Assembly (NCBI RefSeq): GCF_000759675.1
Contig: NZ_BAWM01000152.1
Span: 362,770-426,769, forward strand
DNA from: Neobacillus niacini
Lineage (GTDB): Bacteria > Bacillota > Bacilli > Bacillales > Cytobacillaceae
Direction of reading: 5' to 3'
DNA length: 64,000 nt
The position numbers were made by a program, and so were the translations under genes. Below are positions 17,467 through 25,932 of this stretch, one piece after another. Under the pieces are notes generated by a model. The model did not search any database. It saw nothing but the letters and a program-made list of their open reading frames with translations, and had not been told where the DNA came from. How positions within the stretch are numbered: the first letter of the stretch is position 1; every line of letters begins with the position of its first letter.

Positions 17467-19868
17467 CCTTCTTTCCTCCTGTTCAATCTTAATTTGATCA
17501 TGCCAAAGATTCCTAAAGAAGCAATGGCCAATACTGTAATTTCAAAGAGCGTATCAAAGCCGCGAAAATCCACTAGAATAACGTTAACCATGTTTTTGCC
17601 CGCAGCCTCTTTATACGTATTCTCCACATAATACTGCGATATAGAATCAAATAGCTTACTGCTATGAGCTGAAAGTGCGATTAAGGTTACAACTGCACCT
17701 ACTCCAATAGAGATGAGAGCATTCGTAAGTTTAAAGCTCATTCTGGTCTCAAACTTCCTTAATTTAGGTAAATGATAGAAGCACACCAAGAATAACGCGA
17801 CAGAAATGGTTTCAATAACAAGCTGAGTTAAAGCTAAATCAGGTGCTCTAAATAGTACATAAAATAAAGAAACCGTATACCCAACAGCACCAAGTAGGAT
17901 GATCGAAGTCATTCTTGATTTAGCAAAAAGAATGCAAATGGATCCCAAAACGACAAAAATGGCTAAGATGACTTCATACACTCCTATCGAGGATACATTG
18001 CTTGTATCGAACGTAATGGCATTCTTTCCAATTAGAGTGGTTGCAAGAATAAAAATAAAGAAGGCAAATACATAAACTAGATACGATCGAATGGATCCAT
18101 TCATATAGGATTTTGTAAACGTATAGGAGCCTGATTGTACCCCTTCTATTAAGAAGTCATAAAATCGATTTAGAGCAAGCTTCTCTGGAATACTCTTATA
18201 GATTGGTTTCCATCTAGAAAGTGTTTGATAAAGAAATACTCCTAAAATAATTACCCCAAGTGTCATAAATAGTTCAATGTTAATTCCATGCCAGAAGGAA
18301 ATGTGAACCTTAAATTCTTCCCCCGCACCTAGTAGACTTGGAAGAATCGAAGCCATAGCTGGCGAGATAAGACTGTCCGATAAAAGGTTTGGGAAAAAAC
18401 CGAAAATGATCACAAGTGAAACTAATATAGCCGGTGAAATCAGTAATCCAATTGAAGCTTCATGTGGTATTTTTTCAAGTTTTTCTGGCTGATATTTACC
18501 GGTGAATGTTTTAAAAACAAGAATCATGCTATATACAAATGTAAAGATACTGGCAATCCAAGCAAACACTGGAAATAAAATCCCCCAGGTTTCCAGATTA
18601 AATATATCCATTTCGGTTACATGAACCATCGCTGTAAAGAACATCTCTTTACTTAAGAAGCCATTAAATGGAGGAAGTCCTGCCATTGAGAATGCACCAA
18701 TAATTGATATAGTAAACGTGATCGGCATAAAATGGATTAATCCACCCAATTTACGAATATCCCTTGTTCCTGTTTCATGGTCGACGATTCCAGCTACCAT
18801 GAACAAGCTTCCTTTAAAGGTTGCATGGTTGATTAAATGGAAAATAGCCGCTGTTACTGCAACCGTAAAGATGTTTTCATCCAAAAATTTATAATGATGT
18901 GCCGCCGCTCCGGCACCAAGCAATGACATGATAAGTCCTAATTGACTGACAGTAGAAAAGGCTAAAATCGCCTTTAAATCAGTTTGTTTCACCGCGAATA
19001 CTGAACCCCATATCATGGTCAGTATTCCGACACCAGTTACTAGCCAGAACCAAAGATAATGTTCTCCGAACACCGGAGTAAAACGTGCCACCAAATAGAT
19101 TCCTGCCTTCACCATCGTTGCCGAGTGTAAGTAAGCACTCACTGGCGTAGGAGCTTCCATGGCATCCGGAAGCCAAATATAAAATGGAAATTGGGCAGAT
19201 TTTGTAAATGCACCAAGTAAAATACAAAGTAATGCAGGCACAAATAATGCGTGGTTAAAAATATCATTGGCTTGAGACATCAATTCTGTGAAACTAAAGG
19301 TTCCAGTCATAATATATAGAAGGATGAATCCTCCTAGCATGGCGAGTCCGCCAAATACCGTGATGAGCATTGATTTTTGTGCACCATAACGTGACTTATC
19401 TCGCTCGTACCAGTAACCAATCAATAGAAAGGATGAAAAGCTCGTTAGCTCCCAAAATGCATACATCACAATTAAGTTATCCGATAAGACAACTCCAAGC
19501 ATGGCACCCATGAAGAGCAGTAAATATACATAAAAGTGATTGAGCTTTTCTTTATTCTTTGCTAAATAATAGATGGAATAAAGAACAACTAATGCCCCAA
19601 TCCCGGTTATTAATAGGGAAAATAAAAGGCCAAGTCCATCAACTTTTACGGTAAAATTTATTCCTAAAGACGGGATCCAGTTAATAATTTTAATTAATGA
19701 TTTCCCACTCATTGTTATCGGCAAGATAGAGAGAAAATAAACGAACAATAAAATAGGTAAAGGCAGCACAAACCACCCTGTATGAATTCGACGAAATATT
19801 TTGTAAAATAGCGGAATAAAAATAGAAACGATCAATGGTGCTAATATCGCCAAGTGTAGAGAAGACAA
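17463..19868 (-). CDS. mnhA: Na+/H+ antiporter subunit MnhA/MrpA
   Basis: This 801-residue protein is the largest Mrp subunit, homologous to NuoL with a C-terminal MrpB-like extension. It carries the NuoL-type motifs YAFWELTSFSSFLLIGYWY, TKSAQFPFYIWLPDAMEAPT, LHSATMVKAGIYL and AGLPPFNGFLSKE. It starts at TTG 19868, seven bases after GGAGG. The Mrp complex exports Na+ in exchange for protons and supports alkali and salt tolerance and, in Bacillus, sporulation. The seven genes run A to G with overlapping or tight junctions, so they form one operon. Confidence 0.94.
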   Translation of the reverse strand: MSSLHLAILAPLIVSIFIPLFYKIFRRIHTGWFVLPLPILLFVYFLSILPITMSGKSLIKIINWIPSLGINFTVKVDGLGLLFSLLITGIGALVVLYSIYYLAKNKEKLNHFYVYLLLFMGAMLGVVLSDNLIVMYAFWELTSFSSFLLIGYWYERDKSRYGAQKSMLITVFGGLAMLGGFILLYIMTGTFSFTELMSQANDIFNHALFVPALLCILLGAFTKSAQFPFYIWLPDAMEAPTPVSAYLHSATMVKAGIYLVARFTPVFGEHYLWFWLVTGVGILTMIWGSVFAVKQTDLKAILAFSTVSQLGLIMSLLGAGAAAHHYKFLDENIFTVAVTAAIFHLINHATFKGSLFMVAGIVDHETGTRDIRKLGGLIHFMPITFTISIIGAFSMAGLPPFNGFLSKEMFFTAMVHVTEMDIFNLETWGILFPVFAWIASIFTFVYSMILVFKTFTGKYQPEKLEKIPHEASIGLLISPAILVSLVIIFGFFPNLLSDSLISPAMASILPSLLGAGEEFKVHISFWHGINIELFMTLGVIILGVFLYQTLSRWKPIYKSIPEKLALNRFYDFLIEGVQSGSYTFTKSYMNGSIRSYLVYVFAFFIFILATTLIGKNAITFDTSNVSSIGVYEVILAIFVVLGSICILFAKSRMTSIILLGAVGYTVSLFYVLFRAPDLALTQLVIETISVALFLVCFYHLPKLRKFETRMSFKLTNALISIGVGAVVTLIALSAHSSKLFDSISQYYVENTYKEAAGKNMVNVILVDFRGFDTLFEITVLAIASLGIFGMIKLRLNRRKEG

Positions 19869-19993
19869 AACAAAACCTCCTTATTTCTGAGCTACCAACC
19901 CTTTTGGTTATCAGCTAATTTATAGTTTTTAAATTTAATTCTTACTATTATTCCACCTCTAGATTCATTTCATTTGTTTGCATTTTCGAAAAT

Positions 19994-20044
19994 ACAAAAA
20001 GAGCCTGTTACCAAAGGGCATAGTAATCCCTTGGTGACAGACTC
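19994..20044 (-). terminator. Strong terminator-like hairpin in the mrp leader
   Basis: On the minus strand, arms of about 17 bases (GAGTCTGTCACCAAGGG and CCCTTTGGTAACAGGCTC) are followed by TTTTT. No minus-strand gene lies between this hairpin and the divergent gene at 20313. It must therefore end a short RNA or lie within the untranslated leader of the mrp operon, 125 bases before the mnhA start. Confidence 0.7.
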
Positions 20045-20212
20045 CTCCAAAAAACAATTTAATTCAATTATCATCATTGTAATATATTTTAAACTATTAT
20101 TCAAATCTTCATTAATCTCACTTTATTATTTTATTAAACACTTTCTATATAAAAATTGTATTATTGAAATTTGTGAACTTCGTCCAAGCTTCGGTTATTA
20201 ATTCAGAATGGT

Positions 20213-20240
20213 GCTTTAGGCAATTAGCTAAAGCAATTTT
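20213..20240 (+). terminator. Small hairpin with T-rich tail, role unclear
   Basis: GCTTTAG and CTAAAGC form a stem at 20213-20234, followed on the plus strand by AATTTTT. No recognised plus-strand gene ends here. It could end an unannotated small RNA, or it could pair within the leader of a minus-strand transcript. Confidence 0.35.
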
Positions 20241-20312
20241 TAAATAAAAAGTTGTATATTCAGTTAAACTATCTGTATGATAGTTACATTACGAAAAATT
20301 TTGGAGGCACAT

Positions 20313-20789
20313 ATGCTTACTTTTAATGAAAAATTAGCCATTATTGAATCATTTCCTGAACTAGAGCGAAAAGACGTCTCACTTAAACGTGTTAATTTCC
20401 AGCTGCCAAACAGCGCATCTGACAAAAAAAATGTGGTCTATCATCTTCATCCAAATGGAAACGGATTTGTTTATGCAGGGAACTTACATTCCTATCAAAC
20501 AGATGACAAAGGAATGGTTAATATCCGTGACTTTTCTGCGGATGAATTAAAGAAATTGATTAAGGAGTCGATTGAATCTTTATTACCTGTAGAAAAGTCA
20601 ATTGCAGAAGAAGCCATTATTGGTAATCAGGTTGAAGAACGCTGGGTCGACGAGGAAAAAAATCATCTTATCTTAATCAATGAAAATGATACGTGGAATA
20701 TTTACTTTGGGTTAAACCTTGAAGAAAGCTTCGATACTTACGGTGAAGCCGAAGAGTTTTTAAGTGAGGAAGGATTTCACAGAGTTTAG
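20313..20789 (+). CDS. Conserved-looking hypothetical protein
   Basis: The ATG at 20313 follows TTGGAGG and yields 158 residues; the frame extends 12 codons further upstream without such a site. The protein is soluble and acidic, with a short beta-rich start (VVYHLHPNGNGFVYAGNL), a helix (SADELKKLIKESIESLL) and a C-terminal part that looks like a second beta-alpha unit (HLILINENDTWNIYFG, then SFDTYGEAEEFLSEEGF). I do not recognise the family. It stands alone between the divergent mrp operon and the convergent HD-domain gene, with which it shares a terminator. Confidence 0.6.
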   Translation: MLTFNEKLAIIESFPELERKDVSLKRVNFQLPNSASDKKNVVYHLHPNGNGFVYAGNLHSYQTDDKGMVNIRDFSADELKKLIKESIESLLPVEKSIAEEAIIGNQVEERWVDEEKNHLILINENDTWNIYFGLNLEESFDTYGEAEEFLSEEGFHRV

Positions 20790-20802
20790 TACATAAATTA
20801 TT

Positions 20803-20830
20803 CAAGCTGTGCATAAAGCACAGCTTTTTT
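20803..20830 (+). terminator. Bidirectional terminator
   Basis: AAGCTGTGC and GCACAGCTT form a perfect nine-pair stem followed by TTTTTT. It serves the hypothetical gene on the plus strand and probably the convergent HD gene as well. Confidence 0.8.
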
Positions 20831-20832
20831 AT

Positions 20833-21363
20833 TTAATCAAGCTCAGCCACTTTAGCTAGTTCTGTATCAATCCAGTCATCTAAACGGATAATGCTCTGTT
20901 TTGCCCGATCATATTCGATTGTTCGATAATGGTGCATTCCACCCTTTTCCTCGTCTTTCTCATCCGCCCATTTAACAATTTGCTGTAGAGGTGTGCGAAC
21001 AATATCGTTTGATGGTAAAAAGGAATCCGTATGAAACAAAATCGCTAACGCAATCGTCTTTGCCTTTATAGGATTTTCACCAAGACGGATTAATAACTTG
21101 TGTGCTCTCTCCGCCCCCTTGATCGGGTGAATGTCATTTTGTTTATACAATTCATAATCCCATTTCCCATTTTTGTACCAGGTGTAATGCCCCATATCAT
21201 GTAAAAGCCCCGCCTTTGCCGCAGTATCGGTATCCAGTTGATGTTCTTTGGCTAAATGAAAGGCATGATAGGCAACAGCAATTGCATGGGCTATTCCAGA
21301 TCGATTCAAGTATTTTTGTGCAATATGATGTTCAAATATGTTAATTAACCTTACATCCCTCAT
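20833..21363 (-). CDS. HD-domain phosphohydrolase
   Basis: This 176-residue protein has the HD signature: His in SGIAHAIAVAYHAFHLA, the HD pair in AGLLHDMGHY near residue 60, and a later Asp in IVKWADEKDEE. HD-domain enzymes hydrolyse phosphate esters of nucleotides or similar compounds; the substrate is unknown. The ATG at 21363 is chosen because GGAGGAG precedes it, which excludes nine upstream codons. It shares a terminator with the convergent gene. Confidence 0.75.
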   Translation of the reverse strand: MRDVRLINIFEHHIAQKYLNRSGIAHAIAVAYHAFHLAKEHQLDTDTAAKAGLLHDMGHYTWYKNGKWDYELYKQNDIHPIKGAERAHKLLIRLGENPIKAKTIALAILFHTDSFLPSNDIVRTPLQQIVKWADEKDEEKGGMHHYRTIEYDRAKQSIIRLDDWIDTELAKVAELD

Positions 21364-21463
21364 ATCAATCTCCTCCACACCATGCAACATGCATTTTTTT
21401 TACTATTCATTATATTATAAACATAATTCTAAAGCTACATGTTTATTCACTTAAACGAATAAA

Positions 21464-21492
21464 AAAAGAAGCTTTCATTAGCAATGAAAGCC
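21464..21492 (-). terminator. Terminator of the LtaS-type gene
   Basis: On the minus strand GCTTTCATT and AATGAAAGC pair around a three-base loop and are followed by TTCTTTTTTT. Confidence 0.8.
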
Positions 21493-21516
21493 CCTCTTTA
21501 CTTTTATATTCACTAA

Positions 21517-23565
21517 TTATTCATTTGCAGTTTCAGTATTATTTATACTCTCAGTTTCTGTCCCGGTTTCACTTGTACCTTCTGTACTATTTGTATTTTC
21601 AGTACCAGTTGTACCTTCGGTGTCTTTAACCTCTTTTTTACCTTTTGGAGCTAAGTATTCGAAGTCATTAGGATTAATAGGAGTATAACCCTCAGGTTGG
21701 TAGAATCGTAAAAGGTCTTTATAAACAATTTCATCTGACATTTGAAGCTCTGCAGCTGCTTTATCTGAAATTTCCTTACATGCGTCAGTACCTTCGAGTA
21801 ATTCTCCTGTTTCGTTACTGTAGCATTTACCTTTTACCTGAACAATTTCAGGTGAGACGAAATCACCATTTCTAAATAAAGCCCAATTCCGGTGGTCCGG
21901 TGATAATAAATCAGAACCAAGCTCCATATAGTCTTTCGTATCAATTCCTAATAAGTGAAGGATTGTTGATCGAACGTCTGCCTGACCACCATATTTCTGC
22001 TGAATTCCACCCTTTACTCCTGGTACATGAATAAATAAAGGAACACGTTGCAAGCCAGCGTTCAAAGTCGGAGTGATTTCCTCAACACCGAGTACTTTCG
22101 CCATTGCCTCGTTGTGATTTTCAGAAATACCGTAATGATCCCCGTACATCACAATCACTGTATTATCGTATAATCCTGAGGACTTTAGATCATTAAAGAA
22201 CTGTTCAATGGCTTCATCCATATAGTGCGCTGCTTGAAAATACTGGTCGACCACTTTATCCCCAGTATCGCCAGCAGGAAACTCTGTATCCTCTGGGTCC
22301 ATTTCAAACGGAAAATGGTTAGAAAGGGTTAAAAACTTCGTATAGAACGGCTGTGGTAAGCTCTCAAGCAATGGCATTGATTCAGTAAAGAATGGCTTAT
22401 CCTTTAAACCGTAATTCTTTGTATTTTCATCTGTCATATTGTAATATTCCGCGTCAAAAAACTGATCATATCCTAACGCTTTGTACATAACGTTGCGGTT
22501 CCAGAACGTTTTATAGTTTCCATGGAACGAAGCGGAATAATAACCATTACCTTTTAGAATGGCTGGCATTGCATGGTAGGTATTTTGCGCTTTATTGACG
22601 AAAACAGCTCCTTGAGCCATTGGGTATAATCCATTTTCCATCAAGAATTCTGCGTCAGAGGTCTTACCTTGACCGGTTTGATGAAAGAAGTTTTCAAAGT
22701 AAAAAGCTTCATTCCCATGTACTAAGGAATTTAAGAATGGAGTTACTTCCTGTCCGTCCGGCATCTTATAATCGATTGCAAAGCTTTGAAGTGATTCCAT
22801 CGCAACATAGATTACGTTCATTCCTTTTGCTTTACCAAAATACTCAGGATTAGGTGCTGCGAAATTCGCTTTACGGTAGTTCTCAACATCCGTAATATCA
22901 CTGCTATCCGCAAGTGCTCGTTGACCTGATGATTTAATATTTTGAATAACGTCATAAATGGTAAAGTTATAGGCACCTAAATATTTGACTAAGTAATTTC
23001 TGTCAAATGAACGGCTTAAAAGCTGTGGACGATCCTTTTCTGCTAATCCAAGATTAAATAAGAATACAGTGACAGCAAACAACATGACCACTTTAAATGA
23101 CTTTTTATTCTCCACTGTCGTCTTCTTAAATACGGTAAGGGACAGGGCAATTAAAATAAAGAAATCCAAGAAATATAAGAAATCAAATGGAGACATTAAT
23201 GAAAGAGCACTATCTCCAAGCTGTCCCGCATTTGTTTTCGTCGACATTAATACCGGAACCGTAATAAAATCGCTAAAGAATCTGTAATATGCAATATTGG
23301 CGTACAATAAGAACGACAAAATAAAATTCGTGATAATAATTACTAATTTCATACGCTTTTTAAATAGTAATGCTAAACCAAAAAAGAAAAGCGCTGAACT
23401 TAATGGATTAATAAACAAAAGGAATTTTTGTAGGTTATTATCAATTCCTAGTGTAAATTCTATTTGATAAGCAGCATATGTTTTTAGCCAGAATAAAACA
23501 ACGGCAATAGCAAAGAAAGCAATCGATCCATTATTTTTTATTTTAGGTAGTCTAATCTTTTTCAT
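21517..23565 (-). CDS. LTA synthase family (phosphoglycerol transferase) membrane protein
   Basis: This protein of about 682 residues has five N-terminal membrane segments (about residues 15-185) and an extracellular sulfatase-like domain. The domain includes the nucleophile region TGQGKTSDAEFL, SFHGNYKTFWNRN, LSNHFPF and VIVMYGDHYGIS. Such enzymes polymerise glycerol phosphate into lipoteichoic acid or prime it; which of the LtaS paralogues this is cannot be told. The last 35 or so residues are a Thr/Glu/Asn-rich low-complexity tail, which is longer than I would expect. The ATG at 23565 follows GAGGAGA. Confidence 0.88.
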   Translation of the reverse strand: MKKIRLPKIKNNGSIAFFAIAVVLFWLKTYAAYQIEFTLGIDNNLQKFLLFINPLSSALFFFGLALLFKKRMKLVIIITNFILSFLLYANIAYYRFFSDFITVPVLMSTKTNAGQLGDSALSLMSPFDFLYFLDFFILIALSLTVFKKTTVENKKSFKVVMLFAVTVFLFNLGLAEKDRPQLLSRSFDRNYLVKYLGAYNFTIYDVIQNIKSSGQRALADSSDITDVENYRKANFAAPNPEYFGKAKGMNVIYVAMESLQSFAIDYKMPDGQEVTPFLNSLVHGNEAFYFENFFHQTGQGKTSDAEFLMENGLYPMAQGAVFVNKAQNTYHAMPAILKGNGYYSASFHGNYKTFWNRNVMYKALGYDQFFDAEYYNMTDENTKNYGLKDKPFFTESMPLLESLPQPFYTKFLTLSNHFPFEMDPEDTEFPAGDTGDKVVDQYFQAAHYMDEAIEQFFNDLKSSGLYDNTVIVMYGDHYGISENHNEAMAKVLGVEEITPTLNAGLQRVPLFIHVPGVKGGIQQKYGGQADVRSTILHLLGIDTKDYMELGSDLLSPDHRNWALFRNGDFVSPEIVQVKGKCYSNETGELLEGTDACKEISDKAAAELQMSDEIVYKDLLRFYQPEGYTPINPNDFEYLAPKGKKEVKDTEGTTGTENTNSTEGTSETGTETESINNTETANE

Positions 23566-23677
23566 TTCTAATTCTCCTCTCACTTACCAATAAACTTCGG
23601 TAAACGAACCTCAATTACTATATCACATTTCTAAAAAAATAAAAACAAAACCTTTTCCATTAATAACCAATTTTTTG

Positions 23678-23821
23678 TCAATTTTCACTATATTTAGCTG
23701 GTAAACTAACATTCTCGTAAGCTTGGTCAATTTCATCGGAAAGCTCAAAATTAATTTCTCAATGCTCTCGGATGATTAGAACTTCTTTATATAAGACGAT
23801 GGGAAGCTCATTAAGTTTCAT
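23678..23821 (-). pseudogene. Possible decayed small gene with in-frame TGA
   Basis: On the minus strand a frame from ATG 23821 reads MKLNELPIVLYKEVLIIREH, then TGA, then continues with EINFELSDEIDQAYENVSLP to a second stop at 23678. Both halves look like protein sequence and are in the same frame. No ribosome-binding site precedes the ATG, so this is likely a gene remnant. The rest of the gap from 23584 to 24024 is AT-rich and shows nothing else I can identify apart from the sspH ribosome-binding site. Confidence 0.35.
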
Positions 23822-24024
23822 TTTTTTTTATGAGGAATCTTTTTCTAAGTAATCATAAACCTGAAATATAGGGTGTGCAATATGATTTTAGTCTTATCTT
23901 TTACAGAATATAAAACAAGCTCCCCTTTTAGAACTATTTATAGAAGAGAGTAGTTTCAAAACTAATGAATGAAAACCCACTTGATGGAAAAAATAAAATG
24001 ACAATTTTATGAGGAGTGAAAAAA

Positions 24025-24204
24025 ATGAATGTGAATCGTGTAAAGCAAATTCTATCGACTACTGCAGATATTGAAGTCAAATATAATGGAGCTTCCGTAT
24101 GGATTGATCAATTAAATGAAGATGGAAGAACTGCAACTGTTCATTTGAGAGGCCCTCTTGAAGAACGAACGATCGTTGAAATTGGGGAACTTATTGAAGA
24201 GTAA
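24025..24204 (+). CDS. sspH: Small acid-soluble spore protein SspH
   Basis: This 59-residue protein matches H-type small acid-soluble spore proteins (MNVNRVKQILSTTADIEVKY, then NGASVWIDQLNEDGRTATVH). These are made in the forespore under sigma-G. The ATG at 24025 follows GAGGAGTG; the GTG three codons upstream is part of that site. A strong terminator follows. It is good evidence for a spore former. Confidence 0.88.
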   Translation: MNVNRVKQILSTTADIEVKYNGASVWIDQLNEDGRTATVHLRGPLEERTIVEIGELIEE

Positions 24205-24245
24205 AAATACCTCCACCTTTTCTCATAAAGGTGGAGGTATTTTTA
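24203..24245 (+). terminator. Terminator of sspH
   Basis: AAAATACCTCCACCTTT and AAAGGTGGAGGTATTTT are perfect complements around a six-base loop. The T-run follows directly, and the hairpin can act in both directions. Confidence 0.9.
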
Positions 24246-24265
24246 TGGGGCAGGGAAATTTCCGC

Positions 24266-24418
24266 CTAAATCATGTCTTCGTTTTCCTTATCTATGTCAC
24301 TTGGCTGAGGTTCAATCTGTTGATCCAAACCTTTACTTAGGACCTCTCTTGTATTCGTTCCTACGTCTACTGTGGTATTAGACTTAGGAAGCTGGCTTAA
24401 TTCCTTTCCTCTTGGCAT
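24266..24418 (-). CDS. Small hydrophilic protein, unknown function
   Basis: A 50-residue frame starts at ATG 24418 behind AAGGGGTG. It begins MPRGKELSQLPKSNTTVDVG and ends acidic (SDIDKENEDMI). The composition (polar, no hydrophobic core) resembles small sporulation-related or spore-core proteins of Bacillus, but I cannot name a family. It converges on sspH and shares the bidirectional terminator. Confidence 0.6.
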   Translation of the reverse strand: MPRGKELSQLPKSNTTVDVGTNTREVLSKGLDQQIEPQPSDIDKENEDMI

Positions 24419-24475
24419 TGTCTTCACCCCTTATAGTTAAAGTGTTCAAGGTGAAGTAAATTTAATCAAAAAATA

Positions 24476-25636
24476 TTACTTTGTTTTACGTAAACCTTTA
24501 ATGGCGTTGTTTGCTAGGAGTTGGATGGTCATATCGTCCATTGGCGGGTTGTGAAGGCCTGCTCTTACATCTCGATAGTATCGCTGCAAAGGATTTTTCA
24601 ATGATAAACTTCTTGCCCCTACTAATCTCATTGCCAAATCCACTACTGTGATTGCATTATTTGTAACTGTTAATTTGGCAGCTCCAAGGATTGGTCCCAT
24701 TACTCCTCTGCCCTGATCATCAGAATCATCCCATTGTTTTGCAACAGAATGTAAAAAATACTCTGACTCCATCAGCTTCAATTCCATTTCTCCAATTTTT
24801 TGTCGAACGTTTGGTAAATCAATGATCGTACCTTCGACACTATTTGGAGAATATTCTAAAGCAAATTCAATCGCATATTTCTTTGCAGCTTTTGCAATTC
24901 CAAGATAACAAGCTGGTATATGAAGAAGCCAGCCACTCGCTTTTTTCCCCTCAATCCCAATTTGTTCAACAAAGTATTCTTTAGGTACGGATACATTTTG
25001 CATGATTAAATCATGACTTCCTGTCCCTCTTAAGGCAATACTATCCCACGTTTCTTCTATAGCCAAACCTTTTGAGTTTCTAGGGATTAGGAAGTTCCCT
25101 ACTTGATTACTTTCAGTTAGTGATGCACTAACAATAAAATAATCTAAAACGGGAGCCATGGTGGTAAATGTTTTTCTACCATTTATAATCCAATTATCTC
25201 CTTCTTTATATGCGGTTGTTTCAGGTCTTCCACCGCGGGTTGGGCTTCCTGTTCGTGGCTCTGTTGCTGCACTATTAATTAATGAACCATTTTTAACGTC
25301 TTCACAGATTTTTTTAAAAATAGTATCATTCCATGAATTTTTTTCTGAGAGGTTTTTGATAATTCCCATATGCCAGCCAATGGATAGCGCAGTTGCACCA
25401 TCCCCCTCAGCAATTATTTCTTGTAAACGAAGTAAGTCATATAAAGCAATTTCTTTTCCCCCATACTTCTTGGGAACAGTTAACGAGGTATAACCGGTAT
25501 CTTTTAAATTTTGAATATTTTCAAATGGAAAACTTCCCTCAATATCAACCTGATGTGCTCTTGATAAAAATTTTTGTGAAAGCTTGTTCATTAAATCAAA
25601 CTGTTCTTCCAATGAGTCTTTTTCTAGAAAATTCAT
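24476..25636 (-). CDS. Acyl-CoA dehydrogenase family flavoprotein
   Basis: This 386-residue protein has the acyl-CoA dehydrogenase fold: TVPKKYGGKEIALYDLLRLQ in the N-terminal domain, NSAATEPRTGSP and GRKTFTTMAPVLDYFIVSAS in the middle, and a helical C-terminal domain (LVGARSLSLKNPLQRYYRDV). The usual catalytic Glu region is not obvious, and the C-terminal pattern is closer to the DszC/SfnC-like branch, which includes flavin-dependent oxygenases. The substrate is unknown. A good AGGAGG site precedes the ATG. It is divergent from the MFS-PAS gene. Confidence 0.72.
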   Translation of the reverse strand: MNFLEKDSLEEQFDLMNKLSQKFLSRAHQVDIEGSFPFENIQNLKDTGYTSLTVPKKYGGKEIALYDLLRLQEIIAEGDGATALSIGWHMGIIKNLSEKNSWNDTIFKKICEDVKNGSLINSAATEPRTGSPTRGGRPETTAYKEGDNWIINGRKTFTTMAPVLDYFIVSASLTESNQVGNFLIPRNSKGLAIEETWDSIALRGTGSHDLIMQNVSVPKEYFVEQIGIEGKKASGWLLHIPACYLGIAKAAKKYAIEFALEYSPNSVEGTIIDLPNVRQKIGEMELKLMESEYFLHSVAKQWDDSDDQGRGVMGPILGAAKLTVTNNAITVVDLAMRLVGARSLSLKNPLQRYYRDVRAGLHNPPMDDMTIQLLANNAIKGLRKTK

Positions 25637-25783
25637 AAGTATTCCTCCTATCCTATTGATAGTTTAGGACCAAATATAATTATTTAGATTTCTTATTTAA
25701 TTAATGATTGAATTTAATATGATAATACACGAATAAGGAGCTATTTTCCATTTTAACAAGAAATATTACTATATTAGTAGTTT

Positions 25784-25826
25784 TGTGTCATAACTCACTG
25801 TTAATTATAGAAAATTGTTCTATAAT
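25784..25826 (+). promoter_or_regulatory. FNR-type box and -10 region of the MFS-PAS gene
   Basis: TGTGT-N6-TCACT at 25784-25799 resembles the FNR/CRP palindrome TGTGA-N6-TCACA. A perfect TATAAT lies at 25821-25826. The centre of the box falls at about -41.5 from the predicted start, the usual position for activation by Fnr in Bacillus. Confidence 0.65.
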
Positions 25827-25932
25827 ACACTAAGAAAAATTTACCGATATGTTGCATTTGCACCAAAAAATTTTCGATTGTATAGCTGTTTTATGGCAAT
25901 ACTACTCTTAGTGGAAATGAAGGGGGATCGGA

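Noticed and set aside
19974-20201. 75-codon plus-strand ORF in the mrp leader
   Set aside because: It reads through the strong hairpin at 20001-20044, has no ribosome-binding site and looks random.
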